Positions 32,517-42,550 of a stretch of 64,000 bases of DNA are shown one piece after another. The number at the start of each line of letters is the position of its first letter. The stretch's first letter is position 1. Origin of the DNA: PALSA-1004 sp963804885 (GTDB taxonomy: Bacteria; Pseudomonadota; Gammaproteobacteria; Burkholderiales; SG8-41); NCBI GenBank assembly GCA_963804885.1, contig CAWDSF010000010.1, forward strand, positions 248,001-312,000, given 5' to 3'. The position numbers and the translations under genes are program-made. The notes beneath the pieces are model-generated. The model was not told the origin of the DNA, searched no databases, and worked only from the letters and a program-made list of their open reading frames with translations.

Positions 32517-33863
32517 ATGGAGCAGCCAGCAACGCCAACGCGCGAATTGACGCTCGAGGAGGCGGTTTCGATCGCCATTCTTCTACAGAAAAGCGAGCAG
32601 TTCGCGGAGGCGGAGGAAGTGTATCGTCGCATTTTCGATATCGCTCCCGACCATCCCGAGGCGCTGCATTATGCGGGCGTGCTCGCTCATCAGCAGGGCC
32701 GCAGTGACGAGGCCATCGCGCTCATCGAAAAGAGCCTCGGACTCGTTCCCGACCGCGCGGATTGCTACAGCAACCTGGGCATCGTCTTCCAGGCGCAAGG
32801 CAAGCTGGACGATGCCATAAACGCCTACCGCCGCGCGATTTCACTGCGTCCCGATCATGCGAATGCGCACAGCAATCTTGGCGTGCTGTTGCGGGCGACG
32901 GGCAAACCGGTCGAAGCCGAGGAGGCTTATCGAACAGCCATCCGCCTGGACCCGGGACACATCGATGCGTACACCAACCTGGGCGTTCTTCTGACGGGGT
33001 TGAAGCGAACCGAGGAGGCGGTCGCGTGCTTCTGCAAAGTTATCACGTTAAGGCCGAAGCACCGGGACGCCCGTAGATTCCTGGCGCTGGCGCACTGCAC
33101 TATCGGCGAGATCGACGAGGCGGTGAAGATTTACGAGGAATGGCTCGATGAGGAGCCGGAGGACCCGATCGCGCGGCACATGTTGGCGGCGTGCACCAGT
33201 CGAGACGTTCCGGCGCGCGCGTCGAACGGGTTTGTCGCAGAAACATTCGACAGCTTCGCTGCCAACTTTGAGACGAAGCTTGCGAAGTTGTCGTACCGCG
33301 CCCCGGCGCTTGTCGCGGCAATGCTGGAAGATTCGGGTCGCGGGCCGGCAAAGAGCCTCGACGTGCTCGATGCCGGCTGCGGAACGGGGCTGTGCGGTCC
33401 GCTCGTGGTCCCCTATGCCCGCCGACTGACAGGTGTCGATCTCTCCGCCGGCATGCTGGCGCAAGCGAAAGAGAAAAATGTCTACGATCTGCTAGTAAAA
33501 GGCGAGTTGACGGAGTACCTGCAGGACAACAGGGCAGCGTTCGACCTGATCGTCTCGGCCGACACGCTGGTCTATTTTGGCGGTCTGGAGGAGGTTCTAG
33601 CGGCCGCTGCGGGCGCTCTGCGCCCGGACGGTTTATTGATCTTTACTCTCGAGCACTCGGTAGGGGGCGACGCGACCCCCGACTATCGTCTCGAGCTGCA
33701 CGGCCGCTATAGCCATTCCAGCGGGTATGTCGAACGGCTGCTCACCGGCGCCGGACTGGTGCCGGAGGTCGCGCAGGCCGAGTTGCGCATGGAATCGGGA
33801 GCGCCGGTTGCGGGGCTGGTGATCCGAGCGACGAAACACCTGAGCCAACCGGGGGCCAGGTGA
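32517..33863 (+). CDS. TPR-repeat SAM-dependent methyltransferase
   Basis: 448 residues. The N-terminal half (about 14-220) is tandem tetratricopeptide repeats with clear units such as YSNLGIVFQAQGKLDDAINA and HSNLGVLLRATGKPVEAEEA. The C-terminal half is a class I methyltransferase with motif I VLDAGCGTGL (283-292) and a downstream GVDLSAGMLAQA. Similar TPR-methyltransferase proteins are known in proteobacteria, but targets are unknown. ATG at 32517 follows GAGGGCAGACC. An Hcp gene lies 132 bp downstream on the same strand, so the two may be linked functionally. Confidence 0.88.
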   Translation: MEQPATPTRELTLEEAVSIAILLQKSEQFAEAEEVYRRIFDIAPDHPEALHYAGVLAHQQGRSDEAIALIEKSLGLVPDRADCYSNLGIVFQAQGKLDDAINAYRRAISLRPDHANAHSNLGVLLRATGKPVEAEEAYRTAIRLDPGHIDAYTNLGVLLTGLKRTEEAVACFCKVITLRPKHRDARRFLALAHCTIGEIDEAVKIYEEWLDEEPEDPIARHMLAACTSRDVPARASNGFVAETFDSFAANFETKLAKLSYRAPALVAAMLEDSGRGPAKSLDVLDAGCGTGLCGPLVVPYARRLTGVDLSAGMLAQAKEKNVYDLLVKGELTEYLQDNRAAFDLIVSADTLVYFGGLEEVLAAAAGALRPDGLLIFTLEHSVGGDATPDYRLELHGRYSHSSGYVERLLTGAGLVPEVAQAELRMESGAPVAGLVIRATKHLSQPGAR

Positions 33864-33995
33864 TGCGTAGCTGCGGGAATATTCGCTTGCACGAAAGTTC
33901 TGGAAGCGTAGAGTAATGATTGCGCGCATGGACGTTCATGGTGGCTCCGCAGCTATTCGTACATCCATCAAAGTAAAAACCGTAGGAACTTCGTT

Positions 33996-34481
33996 ATGGC
34001 ATCTGACATCTTCGCAAAGATAGGCGACATAAAAGGCGAGTCGCTCGACGACAAGCACAAAGACGAGATCGAGGTGCTGTCGTTCTCGTGGGGTCTGTCG
34101 AACTCGGGTTCGATAGTTTCGGGCGGCGGTGGCGGTGGCGGGGCGGGCAAAGCGACCTTCCATGACCTTTCGTTCGTTCACCATATCGACAAGGCGTCGC
34201 CGGTTCTCATGCAAGCGTGCGCCACCGGTGTGCACTTGAAGGACGCGACGATCACCCATCGCAAGGCAGGCAAGGGCCAGCAAGAATTCCTGGTCGTGAA
34301 GATGAACGACGTCATCATCACGAGCGTGACACACGGCGGCAGCACCGACGGCAGCTACCCGGAAAACGTGAGTTTGGCGTTTGGCAAAGTAGACTTGGAA
34401 TACAGGCCGCAAAACCCCAACGGGACACTGGGTGCCGGCGTCCATTTCAAGTACGACATAAAGGGCAACAAGGTAGGCTAA
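33996..34481 (+). CDS. hcp: Hcp family type VI secretion tube/effector protein
   Basis: 161-residue Hcp-like protein. Family landmarks are MASDIFAKIGDIKGES, IEVLSFSWGLSNSGS, a Gly-rich loop, then FHDLSFVHHIDKASPVLM and a C-terminal PQNPNGTLGAGVHF. Hcp forms hexameric rings stacked as the T6SS inner tube and is itself secreted. No VgrG, sheath or ATPase genes occur in the window, so it is an orphan copy fed by a T6SS elsewhere, or a co-opted homologue. AGGAA is seven bases before the ATG. Confidence 0.92.
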   Translation: MASDIFAKIGDIKGESLDDKHKDEIEVLSFSWGLSNSGSIVSGGGGGGGAGKATFHDLSFVHHIDKASPVLMQACATGVHLKDATITHRKAGKGQQEFLVVKMNDVIITSVTHGGSTDGSYPENVSLAFGKVDLEYRPQNPNGTLGAGVHFKYDIKGNKVG

Positions 34482-34545
34482 ACGAGCTGGCGCTGAATAC
34501 CGCCACGGTCCACGGACGGGGCGGCATCGCTTAAGCACGGATGAG

Positions 34546-34574
34546 GATCGCGGTTGACATCGAGATCCGCGATC
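34546..34574. repeat. Inverted repeat downstream of hcp
   Basis: Perfect 8-bp arms GATCGCGG (34546-34553) and CCGCGATC (34567-34574) with a 13-base loop. No T run follows, so it is at most a weak terminator or an mRNA 3'-end stabiliser for hcp. Confidence 0.5.
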
Positions 34575-34724
34575 GGCCTTGACCCAGTTCACGACTTCGA
34601 TCCGCATTCTTTCGAATAACGCATCGAGCAGGTCGAGCGCGGCCGTCACCGTTCTGAATTTCGCGTGTCGGCCGACTGCTGGTATTCTTCCGCTCTGTTT
34701 CCAGCGCACGAATGACGGATCCCC

Positions 34725-35693
34725 ATGAGCAAGCGATTACTGCGTAGCGTGCTGGCGCTTGGAGTATTAGTCACTGCCGATGCATCGAGCCAAACGCCGG
34801 CGTATCCAAGTAAGCCGATACGCCTGGTCGTGCCGTTTGCGCCGGGTGCCAGCAACGATACCTTGTCGCGGGCGGCCGCGCTCACGATGGGGCCCATGCT
34901 CGGGCAAATATTCGTCGTCGACAACAAGCCCGGCGCGGGCGCCATGATCGGCGCCGAATACGCGGCGCGCGCCGAGCCGGACGGCTACACCATACTCACC
35001 ATACAGACGTCGTTCGCGACCAACGCTGCCGTCCGCGCCAAAATGCCGTACGACGTGTACAAAGATTTCGCGTATATCGGCATGCTCGCCAAAAGCCCGA
35101 TGATCGTGGTGGTGCACCCGTCGATGCCCATCAAGTCGTTGAAGGAGCTCATCGCGCTGGCGCGCAAACGTCCAGGCGAGCTCAATTACGGTTCGTCCGG
35201 CACCGGCGGCAGCAATCACCTGACGACCGAGCTGTTCGCGAAGCTCGCCGGCATCAAGATCACGCACGTTCCCTACAAGAGCATGGGTCCTGCATTGACC
35301 GACCTGCTCGGCGGGCAGGTCGAGATGGTGATCACGACGCTGCCGTCCGCGCTGACCCAGGTCAAGGCCGGCCGGTTGAAGGCACTCGGCATTGCGGGCG
35401 CGCAGCGGTCGGCGTTCGCGCCGGAGATCCCGACGATCGTGGAAGCCGGCGTGCCTTACGTGAGCGAACAGTTCTGGGGGCTTGCCGCGCCGGGAAAGAC
35501 GCCGCCGGATATCGTCAACCGCCTGGCGGAAACCTTGCGCAAAGCCGTGCAGACGCCGCAATTGAAAGAGCAGTTTGCCCGCGAGGGCGGCGAGCCGGTG
35601 CTGATGACGCAGGACGAATTCGCCAAGTACGTGCTGGCGGACGTGGAGCGCTGGCGCCAGATCGTCAAAGACATAAAGCTGCAGCTCGAATGA
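34725..35693 (+). CDS. Bug-family (TctC) tripartite tricarboxylate transporter substrate receptor
   Basis: 322-residue periplasmic binding protein with a signal peptide ending near SSQ. The Bug signature follows: YPSKPIRLVVPFAPGASND, VDNKPGAGAMIG, PDGYT, and THVPYKSMGPALTDLLGGQ. Bug proteins capture carboxylates and other organic acids for TctA/TctB-type pumps, though many are orphans or sensors. It is followed 46 bp later by an Ldh-type dehydrogenase on the same strand, suggesting uptake and oxidation of a hydroxy acid. Ligand unknown. Confidence 0.9.
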   Translation: MSKRLLRSVLALGVLVTADASSQTPAYPSKPIRLVVPFAPGASNDTLSRAAALTMGPMLGQIFVVDNKPGAGAMIGAEYAARAEPDGYTILTIQTSFATNAAVRAKMPYDVYKDFAYIGMLAKSPMIVVVHPSMPIKSLKELIALARKRPGELNYGSSGTGGSNHLTTELFAKLAGIKITHVPYKSMGPALTDLLGGQVEMVITTLPSALTQVKAGRLKALGIAGAQRSAFAPEIPTIVEAGVPYVSEQFWGLAAPGKTPPDIVNRLAETLRKAVQTPQLKEQFAREGGEPVLMTQDEFAKYVLADVERWRQIVKDIKLQLE

Positions 35694-35739
35694 TCACCGA
35701 ATTGCCGCACACCTATCGTTAAGCGAAGGAGCACAGACT

Positions 35740-36825
35740 TTGGAAGCAGAAGTTTTATTACCGACCGCCAAGACGCGGGCGTGGGTGCGCGACTTGTGGC
35801 TTGCGGCCGGCAGCGCAGCGGAAGAAGCGCAGCGCGTCGCGGACCATTTGGTCGCCGCCAATCTTGCCGGCCACGATTCGCACGGCATCGGCATGGTGGG
35901 CCCGTATGTGCGCTCATTGCTGGCCGACGAGCTCCAGCTCAATCAGCGCATCGCCGTCATCACGGACACCGATACGCTGCTCGTTGTCGACGGCAATCGC
36001 GGCATGGGCCAGACGATCGCCTATCAGACCATGGAGCTCGCCATCGAGCGGGCGCGGCAACACGGCGTCGTCATTATCGGACTGCGCAATTCGCATCATC
36101 TCGGCCGCGTCGGTCACTGGGCGGAGCAGGCGATCGCCGCCGGCCTGGCCTCGATCCATTTTACGAACGTCGTGAGCCGTCCGTTGGTCGCACCGCATGG
36201 CGGTGCGCAGGGGCGCTTCGGCACCAATCCGTTCACCGTTGGCCTGCCGCGCCGCGATGCGCCGCCCATTCTGCTCGACTTCGCCTCGAGCGCCATCGCC
36301 GTGGGCAAGGTGCGTGTTGCCTACAATCGCAAAGGCCAGGCGCCGGCCGGCACGCTGCTCGATCATGCAGGACAACCGACGACCAATCCGGCGGTGATGT
36401 ACGAGGAGCCGGTGGGCGCGCTGCTCACGGCGGCGGGCCACAAAGGCTACGCGCTCGCGATGGTGTGCGATCTGCTCGGCAGCGCGCTGTTCGGTGGAGC
36501 GACTCCGCAGCCCTCGCGCCTGCGCGTGCCCGGCCTGTATAACAACATGCTCGCGATCGTCTTCGACCCGTCGCGGTTCGGCGCGGGCGAACACTTCGAA
36601 AACGAGGCGCGCGAGTTTATTGCGTACGTGCAGTCGGCACGGCGCACTGCGCCCGATGCGCCAATCGAAGTGCCCGGGGATGCCGAGCGGCGCTATCGGG
36701 TCGAGCGCGCCAGCGCATTGCCGGTCGATAAGGGAACGTTGCGCACGCTCGATGAAGCGGCTCAGGCAATCAACCAGCTGCGCGGCGCGAAACTCGCCCC
36801 GGCGTCTGACCTTATAGGCGCCTGA
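35740..36825 (+). CDS. Ldh/malate dehydrogenase-2 family NAD(P)-dependent oxidoreductase
   Basis: 361 residues of the Ldh_2 family (malate/L-lactate, sulfolactate, ureidoglycolate and related dehydrogenases). Diagnostic blocks are ANLAGHDSHGIGMVGPYV, which carries the catalytic His region, RNSHHLGRVGHWAEQA, and APHGGAQGRFGTNPFTVGLP. It starts at TTG with AAGGAG nine bases upstream; no ATG fits better. It is probably co-transcribed with the upstream Bug receptor. It oxidises or reduces a 2-hydroxy acid, which one is unknown. Confidence 0.86.
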   Translation: MEAEVLLPTAKTRAWVRDLWLAAGSAAEEAQRVADHLVAANLAGHDSHGIGMVGPYVRSLLADELQLNQRIAVITDTDTLLVVDGNRGMGQTIAYQTMELAIERARQHGVVIIGLRNSHHLGRVGHWAEQAIAAGLASIHFTNVVSRPLVAPHGGAQGRFGTNPFTVGLPRRDAPPILLDFASSAIAVGKVRVAYNRKGQAPAGTLLDHAGQPTTNPAVMYEEPVGALLTAAGHKGYALAMVCDLLGSALFGGATPQPSRLRVPGLYNNMLAIVFDPSRFGAGEHFENEAREFIAYVQSARRTAPDAPIEVPGDAERRYRVERASALPVDKGTLRTLDEAAQAINQLRGAKLAPASDLIGA

Positions 36826-36843
36826 ACCTGCCGCGGCGCGCGC

Positions 36844-39800
36844 TCAGTGAAAGTCCCGGCTGGTGGTTTCCAGCCGTCCCAAGAGCGCGCTGTAATCGAC
36901 GAGCCGCTGCGCGATGAGATGGACGACTTCGCCCTGCCGCTCGAGAACCCCATAGACGCCCAATAAGCTCGAGCCCAGCAATTCGCGGCGCTGTTTTTCG
37001 ACCAGGCTGTTCCACACCACGACATTGATGTTGCCGGTTTCGTCCTCGAGCGTGACGAAGACGACGCCCGATGCCGTGCCCGGACGCTGACGGCCGGTCA
37101 CGATACCCGCCGCGCGCGCGAGCCGCCCGTGCGGAAACTGGTTTAACTCCGCCGCGGTCGACAGCCGCAAACGTCTTAAGCGGCTGCGCAACAAAGCGAG
37201 CGGATGACGGCCGAGCGTCAGCCCGGTGCTCGCATAATCGATGACCAGGTTTTCGCCTTCGTCCGGCGGCGCGAGCGCGGGCACCGTGTCGAGCACGGGT
37301 GCTGGCTCGAGCAAACGCGTGGTCGGCTCGACGCCGGCGACCTGCCAGCGCGCCATGCGCCGGTGCCCCGCCAGTGCAGCGAGCGCATTGGCGCTGGCCA
37401 GCAGCTTCAGATCGCGCGCATCGAGCCGCGCGCGCCGCGCGAGATCGTCAACCGATTCGAATTTGCGCTCGCTGCGCGCAGCGATCAGCCGCTCGGCCGA
37501 TTTTTCCGCCAAGCCGATGATGCGGCTGAAACCCAGGCGCACCGCCGGGTTGCCATGCGCATCCGGCTCCAGCGTGCATTCCCACGCGCTCGCTTCGACA
37601 TCCACCGGCCGCACGTCGACGCCGTGGCGGCGCGCGTCCTGCACGAGCTGCGACGGGCCGTAAAAACCCATCGGCTGGCTGTTGAGCAGCGCGGCGAGAA
37701 ATGCCGCCGGCTCGTGGCATTTCAGCCACGCCGAGACATAAGCGAGCAGCGCGAAACTCACCGAGTGCGATTCGGGAAAACCATACTCGCCAAACCCGAG
37801 TATCTGGCTATAGATCTGGTCCGCGAATTCGCGCTTATAGCCTTGCGCGAGCATGCCCGAAATCAATCGCTGCTGCAGATGCTCGAGCCCGCCTTTGCGC
37901 TTCCACGCCGCCATCGAGCGCCGCAGCAGATCGGCCTCGCCGGGCGTAAAGCCGGCGGCAACGACCGCGAGCTGCATGACCTGCTCCTGAAAAATCGGCA
38001 CGCCGAGCGTGCGCTCGAGCACTTGCTTTACGGCTGCGCTCGGATAGCTTTCTTTTTCGAGCCCCTGCTTGCGGCGCAGATAGGGATGCACCATGCCGCC
38101 CTGGATCGGGCCCGGGCGCACGATCGCGACCTCGATCACGAGATCGTAGAATTTATCCGGCTTCAGCCGCGGCAGCATGCTCATTTGCGCGCGCGACTCG
38201 ATCTGGAACACGCCGACGGTATCGGCGCGCTGGATCATGGCGTAGACAACGGGGTCTTCGGACGGGATATCGACCATTGGGAGCGACTTGCCGCGCCACG
38301 CGCCGATCATGTCGAGCGCGCGGCGGATGGCCGACAGCATGCCGAGCGCCAGCACGTCGACTTTCAGCAAGCCCAGCGCTTCAAGGTCATCCTTGTCCCA
38401 CTGGATCACGGTGCGCTCCGGCATCGCGGCGTTTTCCACCGGCACCAGCCGCGGCAGCGACTTGCGCGCGATCACAAAGCCGCCGACGTGCTGTGACAGA
38501 TGGCGGGGAAAGCCGAGCAGCGTATCGACGAGCGAAATCAGGCGCGCGATTTGCGAACTCGCGGGATCGAAGCCGGCTTCCATGAGCCGCTTGGGCAGCG
38601 CCTGCCGGTTGTCCCACCACGCGAGCGATTTGGCGAGACGGTCGATTTGGCCGGCATCGAAGCCCAGCGCTTTGCCGACATCGCGCAGCGCGCTCTTCGC
38701 GCGATAGCTGATGACCGTCGCAGCGAGTGCTGCGCGGTCGCGGCCGTACTTCTGGTAAATATACTGAATGACTTCCTCGCGGCGCTGATGCTCGAAATCG
38801 ACATCGATGTCGGGCGGCTCGTCGCGCTCGCGGGAAACAAAACGCTCGAACAGCACGCTCATGCGGGCGGGATCGACGGCGGTGATGCCCAGCGCATAGC
38901 ACACCGCCGAGTTGGCGGCGGAGCCGCGCCCCTGGCACAGGATTTTCTGGCTGCGCGCAAATTTAACGACGTCATGCACGGTCAGGAAAAAAGGCTCGTA
39001 TTTCATTTCCGCAATCAGCGCGAGCTCGTGCTCTATCAGCGTCGCGCACCTTGGCGGACGGGCCTTCCGGAAAGCGCTCGCGCAGCCCTTGTTCGGTTAG
39101 ATAGCGCAGCCACGACGCCGGCGTGTGCGCCGGCCGGCACCAGCTCTTCCGGATATTCATAGCGCAAGCTGTCGAGCGAGAAGTCGCAGCGCGCGGCGAT
39201 GCGCACGCTTTCGGCCAGCAGTTCGTCCGGATAAATCTGCGCCAGCCGCGAGCGCAAACGCAAATGACGCTCGGCGTTGGGATACAGCGCATGCTTCGCA
39301 TCGGCGACCGTCGTGTTCAGGCGCGCCGCAGTCAGCATGTCCTGCAACGGGCGCCGCGAGCGCACGTGCATGTGCACGTCGCCGGCGGCGACGAGCGGCA
39401 AACCGCAGGCGAGACTCAACTCATGCAGGCGCTCGAGCTGCGCGCGGTCGTCGGGCCCGCACAGGAGCTCGACCGCGATCCACGCCTGCTCCTTGAAACG
39501 GGCTGCGATACGCTGCGCGACGGCGGGATCCGGCGGTTGACCGGGAATCCACAGCACGAGGCAGGCGCCGGCGCCGCGCTCGACGTCGCTCCAGTCGAGC
39601 TGGTAACTGCCTTTCGCGCTGCGCCGCCGCGCCGTGGTGATCAGTTGCGACAAATCGCCGTACGACTCGCGATCGGTGGCGAGCAGCACGAGTTTCAAGC
39701 CATCGGCGAGCCGGAACTCGGCGCCGATGAGCAGTTTCAGCTTGTATTCTTTGGCTGCAATGTGCGCGCGCACTATCCCCGCGAGCGAGCATTCGTCGGT

Positions 39801-39929
39801 GATGGCAAGCGCCGCGTAACCAAGCTGGGCGGCGCGCTCGACGAGTTCCTCAGGGCGCGAAGCCCCGCGCAGAAAAGTGAAATTGCTGATGCAATGCAGC
39901 TCGGCGTACGCCGGTAGTACGGAAGACAT
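36844..39929 (-). CDS. dnaE2: Error-prone DNA polymerase DnaE2 (ImuC), two frameshifts
   Basis: C-family polymerase of the SOS mutasome, copying past damage together with ImuA and ImuB. 1027 residues after removing one base near 39139 (GGCGCACACG) and one near 39046 (GTGCGCGACGCTG). An N-terminal degenerate PHP domain (ELHCISNFTFLRGASRPEEL) is followed by the palm with catalytic Asps in PPDIDVDF (about 373 and 375). The GRGSAANSAVCYALGIT block and a C-terminal OB domain (GVVFVTLEDETGNINVVVWN) complete it. It is last in the SOS cluster, 30 bp after imuB. Confidence 0.95.
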
Positions 39930-39959
39930 ACAACATCAACTGCCCATTTAACTGCGCAT

Positions 39960-41388
39960 TTAGCTAAAGACGCCGTGCAAATACCAGCCGCCGGGCGCGC
40001 GGCTGTCGCGGTAGATCCATAACGTCGCGTGATCGGGCGTCTGCGCGACGAAGTAATCGCGTTTGACGTCATCGTCGTCCCACCAGCCGGATTCGATGCG
40101 CTCGGGTCCCGCGACCAGGGCGAGCGCGGTTTCGCGGTAATGCGGGCGCGCGGCGACTTCGCGCAACGGTTGCGGCGCGGCGAGCAGCCATAACGGCCGC
40201 GGCCCGCGCGCGGGCGCCGCGCTAACGGTGCCGGGCTCGCTGGCGCGCGACGCGCGCTCGGGCCGGTGCTCGGCCTCCGCGGCCACGCCTTGTACCCCTT
40301 GCGGCCCCAATCGCGCGCGCAGGCGCTCGACCAGCTTTTGCCATTCGCCTTGCCCCTCGGCGCGATCCGTAAACAGTTCGCGGTTGGCTTCGGCCAGCAC
40401 CAGAATATCGTCCGCCTCGACGCCCAGCGTATGCACGGGCGCGTTCAGCGCGAGCGCTCCCAGCCGCTCGCGCACGAGCAGCGTAAGGTGCGCGGGATCG
40501 CGCGTCGGCGCCACGAGCCCGATGTCGACGCGGGTGGCGGCGCTGCGCTCATGCATAAGCGTCAGGGTGAAACGCTGAATGCCGCCGTTGCGCGCCGCCA
40601 GAAAACCCGTCAGCTGATTGATGAGGCGCCGGGCCGCGAACAGCAGGGCTTCGCTGTGCGCGACCGGCGCCGCAAGCTCGAGTTTGACGCTGAATTGCGC
40701 GGGCGGGACAAAGAACTGGCGCGGCGCCGGCAGCCGTCCCAAGCGCGCGGTCGACGGTGTCGAGCAATGGCCGGCCGCCGCGCCGCGCGAGCCCGTCGCG
40801 CGGCAACGCCATGAGTTCGGCCACGTGCCTGACGCCGACCGCCTGCAGCATCTGCGCCGTTTGCGCATCGCAGTCGAGGGCGGCAAGCGGCAGGCTCGCG
40901 ACGACCGCTTCGAGCGCGCGCTTGCAGTTGACGACTTTCTGCATGCCGGCGCGTGCGAGCAATAAGGCCGCGGTCGCGGTCGGCGCGCATGCCATCGTCG
41001 CGGCATAGCCCATGTCGTCGAGCTCCCGCTTCAGCGTCTGCAGGATGGGACGAATGCCGCCGAAGCAGCGCAGGCTGCCTTCGATGTCGAGCAGCAGCGC
41101 GCGCGGCGGCTCCAGCGAAACGTTGGGCGTGAACTGGTTTGCCCACGCAGCGAGCGTCACGAGCGTGGCCGCTTCGGCGGCTTTATCGCGCAAGCGATAG
41201 TTGAGCTGCGGCGCAAGCGCGCTGGCCGCCGACAGGCGCATGCCACTGCGCACGCCCAGCGCCTGGGCCGGCGCATTGCAGACCAGCACCTCGGTGCCGT
41301 CGGCGATGGCCCACGGTTCAGTGTGCGCCGATGATAGCGCGAACGTGTCGAGCGGAAGGCAGGGGAAGTCTAAGGCGATCCACAGCAT
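39960..41388 (-). CDS. imuB: ImuB, Y-family polymerase-like mutasome protein, one frameshift
   Basis: 475 residues after removing one base near 40747 (CTTGGGACGG). It begins MLWIALDFPCLPLDTFALSS, contains LLLDIEGSLRCFGG where active Y-family polymerases carry catalytic acids, and continues through a little-finger-like region to a C-terminal tail. ImuB is normally catalytically dead and bridges DnaE2 and the sliding clamp. The weak start context and the 355 bp between the imuA stop and this ATG are unusual, because these genes normally abut; a repeat element explains the gap. Confidence 0.9.
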
Positions 41389-41557
41389 GATGATTCCAAG
41401 GCTTGTTGAAATTACGAAACCGCGCGACAGAGCGGTTTTGCTCGAAGCTCCCCTCGCCCTCGCAGAGGGAGAGGGGTTGGGGGTGAGGGGATCGAGCGCG
41501 ACGAGGTTGTGAAGCGATCGATGAAGGCGCGTCGAGGCGTGACGGCAGGTGAGTTAA
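41389..41557. other. Intergenic segment between imuB and the inserted element, with a GC-rich palindrome
   Basis: Contains CTCGCCCTC (41453-41461) facing GAGGGAGAG (41465-41473) followed by GGGGTTGGGGGTGAGGGG, a repeat-like hairpin. On the minus strand the whole segment is open in the imuA frame and would extend ImuA to a TAA at 41412-41414, 23 bp before imuB, if the element to the right were absent. Confidence 0.55.
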
Positions 41558-41949
41558 GAGTCCCTAACATCATGAAACGCGTGATGCGCTGTCACGATTT
41601 TGGCTCAGGGCTAGAAGAAAGTCCCGCGGCTTAGTCATTCTAAGCAAGGGGCTTTTCGACAACATGGCGCCGAGACTCGTTAGCCGCAGGCCCGTTTGCG
41701 GGAACGGCGCCGTAGCTGCCGGAATCCCGATGCGCCATTTGGCTCACGTCTCCGCCCCAATGACAAAATCCTTTCGCCGAGAGCCGGGAGCTACAGGCCA
41801 AAACTCGTGCCAGCCCGAAGGGTTGCAGCCAGAATCGGCGATGGCCGCGTTGCTCGTCTTGGCAATAGAACGACTATTGCCTTCACCGGGCGCCTTGCCC
41901 TCACCAATTCTGGCAGCAACGCACACGTGTTTCATGGTGCTAGGGACTC
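41558..41949. mobile_element. 392-bp MITE-like element inserted in the 3' end of imuA
   Basis: Ends are near-identical inverted repeats: 41554-41583 against the reverse complement of 41924-41953, 25 of 30 bases identical, core GAGTCCCTA..CATGAAAC.CGTG. TAA flanks both ends (41555-41557 and 41950-41952), a plausible 3-bp target duplication. Inside are strong hairpins: GCCAGAAT/ATTCTGGC (41828-41835, 41907-41914) enclosing GGCAATAG/CTATTGCC (41861-41881), and GCTTAG/CTAAGC (41629-41645). There is no transposase, so it is non-autonomous or a structured repeat. Its right part encodes the last 68 residues of the present ImuA. Confidence 0.75.
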
Positions 41950-42550
41950 TAAGCAGGATGGGCGTATTAAGTGCCGCGCCGCGGCGTTTCAAGATTCGCA
42001 CGGCGAGCCCGCCGTGCCAGGTTTTGAGTTCGAGCCGCAATGCCGCGCACGACGTTTCAAGCGCCGCCTGCGGCAAACGGAACAATACGGTGAGCACCGG
42101 GTTGCCTTCGGCGGCGAGCTGCAGGCGCCGCAATTCCGGATACTTGATCGCGCCCGGCCATGCGAGCACCGCGCCGCAGGCTTGGGAGCGCAGCGCCTGC
42201 TCGGTCGCCCACAGCGTTTCTTTCGGCGAGCGGGTGGTGACGATGATGAGATGCTTAAGATCGATGCCTAAAGCGGCGAGCGCCGGCGCGTACGGCCGAT
42301 GCGGCGGCGCAATCCACGCGAGCATGCGCTGTTGCGCGGACAGCGCAGCGAGGGTGGCGCCCAGTATGCGCAGTTCGCCGATGCCTTCGTGCTGGGGCAG
42401 GATTTCCGTCAGCGCCGCGGTCGGCCAGCCGCCGCCGGGCAGTTCCGCATCGAGCGCGGGAAAACCGGTCGGCACGCTCGCGCTGGCGACACGGCTTAGT
42501 TCATTGCCGCGCCACAGGGTGGGATGGTTCAATAACGCAGCGAAATTCAC
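41744..42550 (-). CDS. imuA: ImuA, RecA-like mutasome protein with altered C-terminus
   Basis: 268 residues as found. The first 200 are ImuA-like: RVASASVPTGFPALDAELPG, GGGWPTAALTEILPQ in the Walker-A position, and a core to RILKRRGAALNTPILL. The remaining 68 residues (from RVPSTMKHVC) are encoded inside the inserted repeat. Removing the element restores a frame that runs 47 codons past ...NTPILL to a stop 23 bp before imuB. It starts at GTG overlapping the lexA stop (GTGA), showing coupling. ImuA supports ImuB and DnaE2 in damage tolerance. Confidence 0.88.
   Translation of the reverse strand: MNFAALLNHPTLWRGNELSRVASASVPTGFPALDAELPGGGWPTAALTEILPQHEGIGELRILGATLAALSAQQRMLAWIAPPHRPYAPALAALGIDLKHLIIVTTRSPKETLWATEQALRSQACGAVLAWPGAIKYPELRRLQLAAEGNPVLTVLFRLPQAALETSCAALRLELKTWHGGLAVRILKRRGAALNTPILLRVPSTMKHVCVAARIGEGKAPGEGNSRSIAKTSNAAIADSGCNPSGWHEFWPVAPGSRRKDFVIGAET

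Noticed and set aside
33996..34481. A type VI secretion locus
   Set aside because: Only Hcp is present; there are no sheath, baseplate, VgrG or ClpV genes in the window.
33936..34709. 257-codon minus-strand frame opposite hcp
   Set aside because: Shadow of hcp; the non-overlapping part (34482-34709) shows no recognisable domain.
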